DNA from: Barthelona sp. PCE
Taxonomy: Eukaryota > Metamonada: BaSk clade
DNA length: 64,000 nt
NCBI GenBank assembly: GCA_040285745.1
Contig: JAUFOR010000001.1
Span: 682,001 to 746,000 of the forward strand
Reading direction: 5' to 3'
How positions within the stretch are numbered: position 1 is the first letter of the stretch; the number at the start of each line of letters is the position of its first letter. A program made the translations under genes and the position numbers. The notes below the pieces were generated by a model. The model saw nothing but the letters and a program-made list of their open reading frames with translations, was not told where the DNA came from and did no database searches. Positions 44,589 to 54,018 of this stretch are shown piece after piece.

Positions 44589-47500
44589 ATGGCCCCAGCA
44601 GATGGCTTTGTGGTTCCGGGTTGTGTCCTAGAATCCTTCAGACACTCGTCAAAAAACGGGACATTCGCTAATCGGGCTATTGATTACTCTCCTTCAGGGG
44701 TTATAGCATATGCTTCAGGCTCTTTAGTTGTTATCCGCGACACGTTGACGGATCAGACAATACAGGTTCTCGATCAACATAAGCACACTGTTATTTCGAT
44801 TAAATTTACTCCCTACCCATCAATCCCAGAAGAAGAGAACGATAATACGTTTATTCTTGCAAGCATGGACCAATCTGGCCATCTGATCATCTGGAATATT
44901 GCAGCAGGTAGCATAGCATACGAGTATCATGATAACATGTCAAATTTTTCATTGATCAAGAAGTCCATGGGATTATCCAACTTCAGCAGCATTGTGGACT
45001 TTGAGTGGGTGTATTATCCATGTGGCGAAGGTTCAGATCGTTTCATATTATTGTTGAGTCAAGAACCTGCAGCTATGAAACTAATTAATATCACGACAGA
45101 AGTGGAGTTGTGGCACTGTACGCTACCTTCACCACCTCTGAGGGCCCTGCTTTGTACCAACCAACTTAACTCTCAGTTGACGATTGTGTGCTATAACGGA
45201 ACAATTATTAGCATTCCGAATTTTAGTCCTTTGATGAAGCCTGACAAGCACCATTTTGAGGACAACGTTCGTATACAGCACACCTGTAATGATAAAGATC
45301 CAATGTGTGATTTATTAGGTAAGAACGCTGGTATTAGGGATTGTTTCATGACAAACAGGAATGTGGATCTTTTGTTCCTTATGTTCGAGACTGATATCTA
45401 TCTCATAGACCTTACAATTAAGCAAAAGGTGTATTCTTTTTCTATGAAAAAAAATGCTATGTTTCAAAAATTTTTAGTTTCTTCACATGGACTTTTGGGT
45501 GGTAATTTACTACCTCTATTGCATGACAACGGTAGTGCATCGGTTCTCCGTATCTCAAACATCTTGAAAACTCCAAAGTTTTTGTTTCAACACTCCATTC
45601 TTGATGGTATTATTGTGAATCATTCCCTCAAACATGATTCGTACATTTTCCACGCTGTCGTGCACCCTTTGTCGTCCATTGTTGCTGAAGCGCCCATATT
45701 TGATCAATCTCTCACGTTTATTACAAACAATCATCGCGTTGGAAAATTTGAGATTAATTTAACTGGAAAAACATTTAATATGGTGTATTGCAGCAGCTAT
45801 GCGGCCGTTCTCCCTATCTGTTCGAGTATAATACCACCCACAAAGGGATTTGGAGAGCGTATCATCCTTGGAAATCTTAACAATGAGTTAATCGTGATGG
45901 ACATCAAACACAGAGCACTGTTGCGCAGGTTCTTGCTCCCGATCAAGGGTGCTAATGTTGTTGCTATTACAAATATCAGTGATCCAAGTATTTTCATCAT
46001 ATGCAAAGACTCCAATTCCGGAGATGTCTGCTCTTGTGGTTTGTTTAACATTGATAGTGGTGCTTATTTGGATTATTTCCCAAAGATGAAGCTATCAATG
46101 ACTTGTGATTTGATCCATGTCTCGGATAACGGTAAGTATATAGCAGTCTCAAAGTATACTTATCCGTTACACATATTCCGCGTCACGGATGACGGGAATG
46201 TCCGGCTTGTGATGGTTGACAGTGGACTCACGCAGCTCACAAGCATGCTTTGGTTCAGAGAAAGATTGGTCGCCGTTTCAATGGATGGATCGTTTCGATT
46301 CTTTGACATGGCAACGTTTTTCAATGAACCTGGTACACATAGCGAGGTTGTGTCATCGAAGGACGAGACTATTCGCGTATCTGTCCCGCCTCTTAACATT
46401 GGTTATTCTGCTGGTGTTATTGGATGTGTGCATCAACTTGATTCATTCCTTCTTTGTGGAGATGCACTTGGTAAGGTCCACTTTTTTGACCTCGTGAACA
46501 AGACAAGTGCAAGCTTCCAGATTGCAAACAACACAATAATTCGAAAGGTAGCTATCCACTCGGTGTTTACCAATATCGGGTATGCGTTGACCAAATCAGG
46601 CCACATCATTTTAATTGACTTTAAGACCTTTGCGTTAACCAATCAACCGTTATGGGTAACTCCGAAACATTGGCGTGTTGTTGAAGCTCATTGGATTGAT
46701 GAAAAGGGTATAGCATGCATCAGTGCCGAAGGTATTACCCGTGTTCTTTCCAGCTTTACAATGCCCTCGCATTTCAGAATTGCGCGCCAACATCTAGTCA
46801 GGCCTGTTGGAACGCCTGTTGTGCTCACAAGAAGAGAGAGATCTCGTTTATTCAGTGTTCTGATGAATATCAATCTTGAGGACCTGCCCTCCCCGAAGCA
46901 ACTACATGGATTACCCAAGCTCTTTCCCAGCGTCTTCCAAGGTAGTATCTCGGAGACTCAGTTACCGGGTACACAGAACCATGATCTTATATCGATGAAA
47001 CTTGTTAAAAAAGTTGCTACTCTTGACATGAAAGAGCGTATCATATATCTGGCCGGACTTTTCAACGAGTTGGGAATCCTTTCTTTGTGTTTGGCATGTT
47101 CCCATAAGAATGTAGCAGTGAATATTCACAGAAGCAGGCAATCTCATATTGTAATTCCCCCAATTGATACAGCAACCAGCCCAGTCGAGGCGATCAATAC
47201 GTCGCTGACAGATCAGGGCATGATTAGTGGAATTGAACTGCAGGAAAATCATGTGACGATTCCGCTTAACTCAGCTTTATCCCCTCATATTTCAACTATA
47301 TATGATTCACTCCTCCCGTCGCGTACATCATCCCCGGTGTCTGAGGAGGATGAAGTCGACAGAATGTCATTATATGTGGATCCCGAGCTTGTAGCGCAGA
47401 ACGAACTTGATTTTAGTGATTTTGCAAACGAAAAAGCTGAAAAGACACCAAGTAAGCTTCAAGATCCCGTGTTTGGACAGGTTTCTTTGCTTAGGAATAT

Positions 47501-48317
47501 GTTAGTGGGAAGATTTGAGTTAGTAATAGCGCAGCTAACCGAGAATCCTAATCCACAAACATTTTTCAGTGATTGTGCCATTGCCCTTCTCATTTCCAAC
47601 TCGCACTTCACCGCAAATAAGTGTGATAAACTTATTCGCTCTCTGTGTGATAAACTGCATGAACTGAATTATAGCTACGTTGATATCCTTACTCTTATGC
47701 TCGCCACAAACAATATTAAACGGGCAGTTGACTATCTCACACAGGAAAAGCAGTTTGAACTTGCTCTTAGAGCGGCTGCATCACATAAGTATAACCTGAA
47801 TAAGCCTAATATGTTGATTCCAGGAATATACAAGGAATGGGCAGCACATCTGCTGTTGCAGAACAGAATACAGAATGCAGCACTTTGTCTTGTTCTGGCA
47901 GGTATGTTCCCTGAAGCTTTACGCGTCTTATTAGACTTTAACCAAGAACGAGTTGCTTATTACATGCTACATTATGTTCGTGCAACGGAAATTGAGCTCG
48001 ATTACAATGTTTTTGTATCGCCAGTCGCGGACAGTCAGGGAGACGGCATGTGCTCGCTTGAAAACGTATGTGATCGTATCAACCTTGCGTATGGATGTCA
48101 GCTACATCAAGCTGGAATGCGAGACACAGCAATTAAAATCTTCAGCAACGCAGGTGAGCTTGGACAGGGGGCTATTGATTCTGTTTCACCGATAGTCAGT
48201 CCTATGCAATCACCACGTGTTGATGATCATCCTTTTTGGATTGAAAGCAAAGCATCTGAGTTTGAGCGTGAACGAGCCAAGAGTATGGAAACCGTTAAAC
48301 CAGAGGATCTCTTCTGA
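44589..48317 (+). CDS. WDR11: WDR11-like double beta-propeller scaffold
   Basis: 1242 residues. The N-terminus (GVIAYASGSLVVIRDTLTDQ, TIQVLDQHKHTVISIKF, ASMDQSGHLIIWNIAAG) matches the first propeller of WDR11, including the H-x-GSLVVV-x-D and L-A-S-A-D-x-x-G-x-I-I-V-W-D features. A second propeller follows (about 490-730), including VVEAHWIDEKGIACISAEG and VGTPVVLTRRE, which parallel the second WDR11 propeller end. An alpha-helical C-terminal part ends near LHQAGMRDTAIKIFSNAGELG, as in WDR11. WDR11 acts with FAM91 and C17orf75 in endosome-to-TGN tethering and is linked to ciliogenesis. The stop is TGA, with a TAAA a few bases later. Confidence 0.75.
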   Translation: MAPADGFVVPGCVLESFRHSSKNGTFANRAIDYSPSGVIAYASGSLVVIRDTLTDQTIQVLDQHKHTVISIKFTPYPSIPEEENDNTFILASMDQSGHLIIWNIAAGSIAYEYHDNMSNFSLIKKSMGLSNFSSIVDFEWVYYPCGEGSDRFILLLSQEPAAMKLINITTEVELWHCTLPSPPLRALLCTNQLNSQLTIVCYNGTIISIPNFSPLMKPDKHHFEDNVRIQHTCNDKDPMCDLLGKNAGIRDCFMTNRNVDLLFLMFETDIYLIDLTIKQKVYSFSMKKNAMFQKFLVSSHGLLGGNLLPLLHDNGSASVLRISNILKTPKFLFQHSILDGIIVNHSLKHDSYIFHAVVHPLSSIVAEAPIFDQSLTFITNNHRVGKFEINLTGKTFNMVYCSSYAAVLPICSSIIPPTKGFGERIILGNLNNELIVMDIKHRALLRRFLLPIKGANVVAITNISDPSIFIICKDSNSGDVCSCGLFNIDSGAYLDYFPKMKLSMTCDLIHVSDNGKYIAVSKYTYPLHIFRVTDDGNVRLVMVDSGLTQLTSMLWFRERLVAVSMDGSFRFFDMATFFNEPGTHSEVVSSKDETIRVSVPPLNIGYSAGVIGCVHQLDSFLLCGDALGKVHFFDLVNKTSASFQIANNTIIRKVAIHSVFTNIGYALTKSGHIILIDFKTFALTNQPLWVTPKHWRVVEAHWIDEKGIACISAEGITRVLSSFTMPSHFRIARQHLVRPVGTPVVLTRRERSRLFSVLMNINLEDLPSPKQLHGLPKLFPSVFQGSISETQLPGTQNHDLISMKLVKKVATLDMKERIIYLAGLFNELGILSLCLACSHKNVAVNIHRSRQSHIVIPPIDTATSPVEAINTSLTDQGMISGIELQENHVTIPLNSALSPHISTIYDSLLPSRTSSPVSEEDEVDRMSLYVDPELVAQNELDFSDFANEKAEKTPSKLQDPVFGQVSLLRNMLVGRFELVIAQLTENPNPQTFFSDCAIALLISNSHFTANKCDKLIRSLCDKLHELNYSYVDILTLMLATNNIKRAVDYLTQEKQFELALRAAASHKYNLNKPNMLIPGIYKEWAAHLLLQNRIQNAALCLVLAGMFPEALRVLLDFNQERVAYYMLHYVRATEIELDYNVFVSPVADSQGDGMCSLENVCDRINLAYGCQLHQAGMRDTAIKIFSNAGELGQGAIDSVSPIVSPMQSPRVDDHPFWIESKASEFERERAKSMETVKPEDLF

Positions 48318-48426
48318 TATGAATAAATTAATTAATTTTTATTAACACGGGGATAAGAAATAGCGAATGTCAAAAAAAAAAATCAGCACAATGACAGACA
48401 AACAACAGTACCCCCCAAAAAAAAGC

Positions 48427-48885
48427 TTAATTATAATCAAAGTAGATGTTCATCAAATAGCCTTTTGAACCTAAACCGCACTTCTCATAAAAGCCAACAA
48501 CCTGCTCGGATGCATTAAGCACAACTTTGTAACATTTCAACTCTCTGGCATACTCTTGAAGTCGTTGAACTAAGCAGGCACCAATTCCTTTTCTTCTATA
48601 CTCTCGATCAACAACAACCTCTTCGATGTGAATTACACTTCCGCAGCCGTGGATAAATTTTCTGTCGCAAACTCCAGCTGCAGTTCCGATAACTTGCTCA
48701 GAAATTGTGTCAATTGCAACAAAGACTCTAGAACCTCCATTAACCATCAAATTGAAGCGATTTTCAAATTCTTCTCTGCTAATGTCTCCTACTGTTGTTA
48801 ATTGTTCTAAAACTTGAAGGAATCCTTTATCATAATCGGAAACTTCTAAAGCTCTAATAATAATGTTCTCTGGTAATGTATACAT
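48427..48885 (-). CDS. GNA1: glucosamine 6-phosphate N-acetyltransferase
   Basis: 152 residues, a complete GNAT fold. IIIRALEVSDYDKGFLQVLEQLTTVGD matches the GNA1 N-terminus, then DRKFIHGCGSVIHIEEVVV, the acetyl-CoA pyrophosphate loop YRRKGIGACLVQ (R-x-x-G-x-G/A) and GFYEKCGL, which together are diagnostic of GNA1. The enzyme acetylates glucosamine 6-phosphate with acetyl-CoA on the way to UDP-GlcNAc, needed for N-glycans, GPI anchors and surface glycans. Upstream the minus strand carries CTTTCACAAAAG about 27 bases before the ATG. Confidence 0.93.
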   Translation of the reverse strand: MYTLPENIIIRALEVSDYDKGFLQVLEQLTTVGDISREEFENRFNLMVNGGSRVFVAIDTISEQVIGTAAGVCDRKFIHGCGSVIHIEEVVVDREYRRKGIGACLVQRLQEYARELKCYKVVLNASEQVVGFYEKCGLGSKGYLMNIYFDYN

Positions 48886-49895
48886 TTTAATATCGTTTTC
48901 AAAATAACTTTTGTGAAAGTAAAAGCAAATAAGGTGATAAAAGGAATATGTGTTTGTTTTGGTTGAGTAGCCTTCCTATAACTCAGATATTGTGTAACTT
49001 TAACCTAAAGTTATCGCATCACTTGAAAAAAAGCTGTTTCTTATTCAAAATCCCTTGATATTTTTGGATGAAAAAACTATGTCGATTTACAAGTATTCTA
49101 ACAGTTTAACAGCACTTTATCAGCTATAGTAGACCCAGTAAGAGTTAAAAATGTTAGTTTTAGTTTTTGAAACTAGAGCTACAAGTTTTATCGTGTTTAT
49201 TAACCTTAAAATCACGATCATTCTGGCTAAATAGGGTTTATTTTTCGCACTAACCACGTACGAATATTATTTCAACTATAAAATTGGAGGGCATACTTTT
49301 TTTGTAGATTTATTGGCATTTTTTACAAAGAAATAACACATCATTAAAATTTTGGGCTTATAAACCCGTTTTAACCCACTTAACCTGGCATTTTAAAAAA
49401 ATAAACATGTTTAGTGTAAAAAAAATATTATTTTTCCAAAACGACTTGAACCACTTGATAAATGTAAAATTCAAGTATTTACGTTCTAAACAATGGACAG
49501 TCCACTGGAAAAATTGTATCAACTGCTTATCAATCAATGTTGAAAGCGGTAAAAAAAAATATTCTAACTTTTTGCCGAATACAATTATCTTACACACTTG
49601 TTATTCTCCCTAATAGCCTTCAACTAGCATATGCTCGCTGGATACGCATATGATATTTGGAATATCAACAAATCACAAACAAATAAATATTACAACCAAA
49701 AAACAGTTATGAATCCTCAAATTGAACTTGTTCCAAACATAAAAGAGTATATTTAGCACAATACTTTGAATATCATGTTCAACACATATTACTACAACAA
49801 TATTTCAAAATCTTTTCGGAAGGTGTAAATTTCATAACATTTACCCTTAAATGTCTTTCGTAGTTAAGCATCACCCACGACAAATAATAAGAATT
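48886..49895. other. 1-kb AT-rich intergenic region, nothing firm
   Basis: The longest gene-free stretch. Two overlapping frames on opposite strands near 49360-49610 have Lys/Asn/Phe-rich, low-complexity products and are not believed. TGGACAGTCCA (about 49495-49505) is a short perfect palindrome, and GCATATG occurs twice about 18 bases apart near 49630. No tRNA or other RNA is recognised. Confidence 0.45.
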
Positions 49896-52800
49896 TTATT
49901 CAACTAAAGGATTAAGGCTTGTACCAGAAAAACCCCCTTTAAAACCATTCCTTGAAACCCGAATAGAAATGTATAATAACGCCCAAAACAAAACGACGCA
50001 CACCAAGATTATCCAAAATGAAAATAAATTAAAAAATAAAATGAAGCACACGAAAAAGAGAACTAATACAAAAGAAATTGCATTTAACACATCGATAATG
50101 AATGGACGCATAAAGAATATTATTATGGCAACAATCAAGTGCAACAGAACGTATACACCCAAATCATATGTTCGTAAAACCAAAGAACTAATAAAAATAA
50201 TCAAATAAAATGAATATGGCTCCTTTAGAGTTTCTTTAAACTTAAATCCCTTACGGATTGTTACCAACATGATGCATATGATTGTTGTGAATATTGCAAC
50301 AATAACGATTCTCATTGATAATGATATCGCAGTATCCAGATCATACATTGATGATTCGAAATGAATGATATTTCCTGTTATTATATCCGTAAAAGAGGGT
50401 TTAAGGATGAAATTTAGCAGCGCATTAAGGGTTAGTGGTAGGAAGATCAAGTACAAATTGGTTGAAATCAAAAAACGATGAGGACTTCGTCTAAACAAAA
50501 TAATAACCAAGCCAACTGCACACAGCATAAAATAAAACGTAACTGCCTTGACTGTATAGTCGTCTATCCCTTTCAGAAGAAAGACAAAGCCTAAAAATGG
50601 GTTGCTAAAGTAACTTAAAAATTGATCACCTACTATATCAACCTTGATTAAATTCAAAACAAAAGCAGGTAACATGACTAAAATAAGGTCCTTCAAAGTC
50701 TTCATTGAATCGAACACATCATAATCAAGAACATGTGTTGGTACATTAAAAAGCATTGTCCATCTAACGTACTGACCACGTCTATAAAGCCAAAAAACAG
50801 AAAATATGAATAATACCTGGGCTACAATGATTAAAATAAGCATCTTTATAGATGGTAACACAACGCATCCTCCCGTAAATATGTCTTTGGCAACTAATCT
50901 TCCGTTATACTGAAATACACACCGTTTGCATCCTGTTCCGTGATGTAAAGTCGTGCACCCATTAAGAGCATCGATATCAACGTTTCTAAACTCCAAAAAC
51001 TCAACCTCTTCTGCTGAAAGTCCCTCTTTAGTCCGACCTGAAAGCCCTGACATAACTTGGTTTGAATTGATATGGCTTTTGAACTCGAAAACAGCCAATG
51101 AATCATTTGATTCAAAAACAAAATTATTATGCAGAAGTGTATACGTCGGTCGACCAGTCAATCTTGTGCGCCACATTGCCTTTTCACCGCTCAGCGCCTT
51201 TAAGCTCCAGTCTGTGTCACAATGTGATCCAGCATAGTTCGTTTGGAACTGTAACTGCGCATCTTGACAATTCTTACATACTTTAGCTTCTGAATCAAAC
51301 GCTTCACCAAAACTACAACATGGGTTGATCATCTTGGGTGCAAACACTTTCTCTGATATAATCCCACTGGGAAATAGAACACCTGTATGTTGTACATCAC
51401 CACAATATGTTGCCACTACGGAAAACTCAAAAGAAAATGAATCATTAGAGGATGATGGAATTGCTGCGTTTGAATAACTTATGCTACTATCAGTCAGTAT
51501 CAAAACAGGGATCTTCTTAGGAAAAATAATTGTACTACGAGCCACATCAACATCTAACATCCATTTGTTTTCAAACAACATGCTCGAGATTGGAAACTTG
51601 CGTGACATAGTTATGTCACGAATTAAAATAAACTCAAACGATCTCCTATATTTATCATCGCAATATCTTTCGAAACAAAACAGGTTGTCATCATTAACTG
51701 GGTCTGAATCAAGAACAGTCACATCTGCTGCTCTTGCTGTTATGTTAACAAAGTTTAAAATTCCTTTGAATGTTATAGTATTACTGAATGATAACAGAGT
51801 TATCTCGTTAATCGAATCAGTCAAATTGACAATGATCAAAGGACCAAATGTTGTCGCCAGAATCTTTCTTTGATCACTGTGCAAATTTCCATTAATATTA
51901 ATGGTTAACATATATGAAATAAAGAAAGGGAATCCTAAATAATCAGATTCCTCAGGAGGTAGAAAATTGGTATTACTAACATTAACGGATGTCTTTGACA
52001 TTGGACAAATTACAAATGTGTCAACAATAAATGTTGTGTTATCAAGGAAAAACGAATTTGGCTGAGAAATTCGTTCAAAATATATAGAAGTCATGAACGT
52101 GGTAGCCTCAATATGAGAGTTTGATACTTTTAAAACGGCTGAAACCGATTTCATCCAGAAAAGAGTATCTAAGAAAGAATTATGAATATTAACATTATTC
52201 AAAACTATTTCTGCTGCTACCAAATATCTGTTATCAATGAAAACCAATAATTTAAATGAGTTATCAATAAAATTACAATCATTCATTTCCAAAAAAAAAC
52301 TACTTTCTTCAATAATTGCAACTTTAAATAGATAATTGTTTATATTGCCGCTTGGTAGAAAACAATTCGTGAATGTCCAGTTCGTTAACACAGAATATGC
52401 ACCAGCAGATTGTTGTAAATGAAAAGGATACAATCCTGCATTATCAAAAACTACGTTGTCAACTTCATCAAATAAGTGAATACCAATCAATTCAGTTCCC
52501 TCCTCGAAACGTGTGTTATTTGCCGCTAAAAAGAAGGAATCACTGATTGTTGATCTCTTGAACACACTATTAACCATAATTAATCTCCTATTACTTATTT
52601 TCTCTACATTCGTCACCGATGAATCGTGTATGCCAATATAATCATTGGCAAAAAATGGGAAATAATCACAATCATTGATTGTCAAATTGATAATATTAAT
52701 CCAATAAATTTTCTGAACATAAAGTTTCATCTCCTTACCCCTCACATTCTGAACAAAGCAGTCCAGAACGTGGGTGTCACATGGCAAATTCAAAGGGTGA

Positions 52801-53852
52801 TAATTACCACCTCCTAAGAAACTTACTCTTGTGTAAACTGCAGTCGATAATGATAATCCATATTTTTCAAAGTTTGAATATCTTATTCCTCTTGGGATAA
52901 TGGTATCTGTGATAGTTAGATGGGAACCTTTTAATACATTGATAGTAAAACTCAATGGCATTAATGGATTAAATGAAGTTACTGATTGGAAAATCAAATC
53001 CTCGATTACTTTGAAATTGATAGATGTGAATGTAGAGTTATCAACTATCAAAGATCTTGCAACTTCTCCATGAAATTCAGTAAAAATTGATTCTCCAACA
53101 AATATTTCGAGTTCATCACATATAGTTGAAGTTTTAAGTGTAAAATACCTGAAATTACAACCAATTATACGAAGATGGTGAGTAGGGCTGCTTATTATGG
53201 CCGGCATAGGTGAATTAACTTCATAATAAGTTGCAGCATAAACATCATGTAACACTAAGTTATTGGACAAGAGTATATTAGCTGTATACAACACATGCTG
53301 TGTGTTGTATACAGAGACATCTGAACGTATTATATGTTGCACTGTTACATTTAGAAAATTATAAAATGATAAATCATTGAAATTACACCATATGCGAAGG
53401 AAATTCAATACTGCTTCACTTGATAATGCCTTGACAGTGCAACTTCCAACATGTGAATCCGTAACGTTGAATAAATCCCCCATATACTCTATTGAATTGA
53501 AAAAAAGAGTCGAATTCCAAAAATGGGCTTGTTCGGCCTTTAGCTTGTGTTGTATATTTTCATTGTTCTTAAAAGTCACGTTTGAATTGTCTTCTGTTGT
53601 AAATTTCACAACATTTGCTGATAAAACGGAATTATGGATAGCAAAAGACCTGAATGTTGAATTTCTGATGTGAATTGAGCGCTCTGCGTTTGCTTCAAAT
53701 CTCAACTCGCATAGATCAGACTCTACATTCAGGAAAACTACATCTTCCATTGTATTGTTCGAAATAACATAAATTTTATCACACTCATCAATAATAACAG
53801 CCCTTGTAAACATGAGAAACACGATGATGCACAATAAAAAATCAGCCTTCAT
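49896..53852 (-). CDS. giant surface protein: beta-helix ectodomain plus polytopic membrane C-terminus
   Basis: 1318 residues from the first ATG 53852 (MKADFLLCIIVFLMF, a signal peptide). Residues of about 40-860 are a long run of short beta strands ending in N-x-T/S, F and N ladders (e.g. NSTFRSFAIHNSVL, VSNSHIEATTF), typical of a right-handed parallel beta-helix. A Cys cluster (NPCCSFGEAFDSEAKVCKNC) follows near 880-900. From about 1010 come a TM segment, a soluble loop and seven or more further membrane segments, ending in a short basic tail. This combination of pectin-lyase-like ectodomain and polytopic C-terminus occurs in large metamonad families; function is unknown. The stop is TAAAA. 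Confidence 0.75.
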   Translation of the reverse strand: MKADFLLCIIVFLMFTRAVIIDECDKIYVISNNTMEDVVFLNVESDLCELRFEANAERSIHIRNSTFRSFAIHNSVLSANVVKFTTEDNSNVTFKNNENIQHKLKAEQAHFWNSTLFFNSIEYMGDLFNVTDSHVGSCTVKALSSEAVLNFLRIWCNFNDLSFYNFLNVTVQHIIRSDVSVYNTQHVLYTANILLSNNLVLHDVYAATYYEVNSPMPAIISSPTHHLRIIGCNFRYFTLKTSTICDELEIFVGESIFTEFHGEVARSLIVDNSTFTSINFKVIEDLIFQSVTSFNPLMPLSFTINVLKGSHLTITDTIIPRGIRYSNFEKYGLSLSTAVYTRVSFLGGGNYHPLNLPCDTHVLDCFVQNVRGKEMKLYVQKIYWINIINLTINDCDYFPFFANDYIGIHDSSVTNVEKISNRRLIMVNSVFKRSTISDSFFLAANNTRFEEGTELIGIHLFDEVDNVVFDNAGLYPFHLQQSAGAYSVLTNWTFTNCFLPSGNINNYLFKVAIIEESSFFLEMNDCNFIDNSFKLLVFIDNRYLVAAEIVLNNVNIHNSFLDTLFWMKSVSAVLKVSNSHIEATTFMTSIYFERISQPNSFFLDNTTFIVDTFVICPMSKTSVNVSNTNFLPPEESDYLGFPFFISYMLTININGNLHSDQRKILATTFGPLIIVNLTDSINEITLLSFSNTITFKGILNFVNITARAADVTVLDSDPVNDDNLFCFERYCDDKYRRSFEFILIRDITMSRKFPISSMLFENKWMLDVDVARSTIIFPKKIPVLILTDSSISYSNAAIPSSSNDSFSFEFSVVATYCGDVQHTGVLFPSGIISEKVFAPKMINPCCSFGEAFDSEAKVCKNCQDAQLQFQTNYAGSHCDTDWSLKALSGEKAMWRTRLTGRPTYTLLHNNFVFESNDSLAVFEFKSHINSNQVMSGLSGRTKEGLSAEEVEFLEFRNVDIDALNGCTTLHHGTGCKRCVFQYNGRLVAKDIFTGGCVVLPSIKMLILIIVAQVLFIFSVFWLYRRGQYVRWTMLFNVPTHVLDYDVFDSMKTLKDLILVMLPAFVLNLIKVDIVGDQFLSYFSNPFLGFVFLLKGIDDYTVKAVTFYFMLCAVGLVIILFRRSPHRFLISTNLYLIFLPLTLNALLNFILKPSFTDIITGNIIHFESSMYDLDTAISLSMRIVIVAIFTTIICIMLVTIRKGFKFKETLKEPYSFYLIIFISSLVLRTYDLGVYVLLHLIVAIIIFFMRPFIIDVLNAISFVLVLFFVCFILFFNLFSFWIILVCVVLFWALLYISIRVSRNGFKGGFSGTSLNPLVE

Positions 53853-54018
53853 CTTTTGAATACAAATAGAAGCAGGGAAAATGCAGAAAAATGAAAACAC
53901 CACAAAATTACTTAAAATCAAATTATCGGTTTTACTTGTGCAAAACAAAAAATTTGCTCCTTGAGAAAAACAATAAAGAAAAACAACAAAAGAATAATGA
54001 GTTAAAAATGATGCAATC

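Noticed and set aside
49495-49505. Palindrome TGGACAGTCCA as an operator or terminator
   Set aside because: Too short, isolated, and not near a gene start; expected by chance in a window of this size.
49358-49613. Two overlapping frames on opposite strands in the 1-kb gap
   Set aside because: Products are Lys/Asn/Phe-rich low complexity with no motif, and each mirrors the other; typical of AT-rich noncoding DNA.
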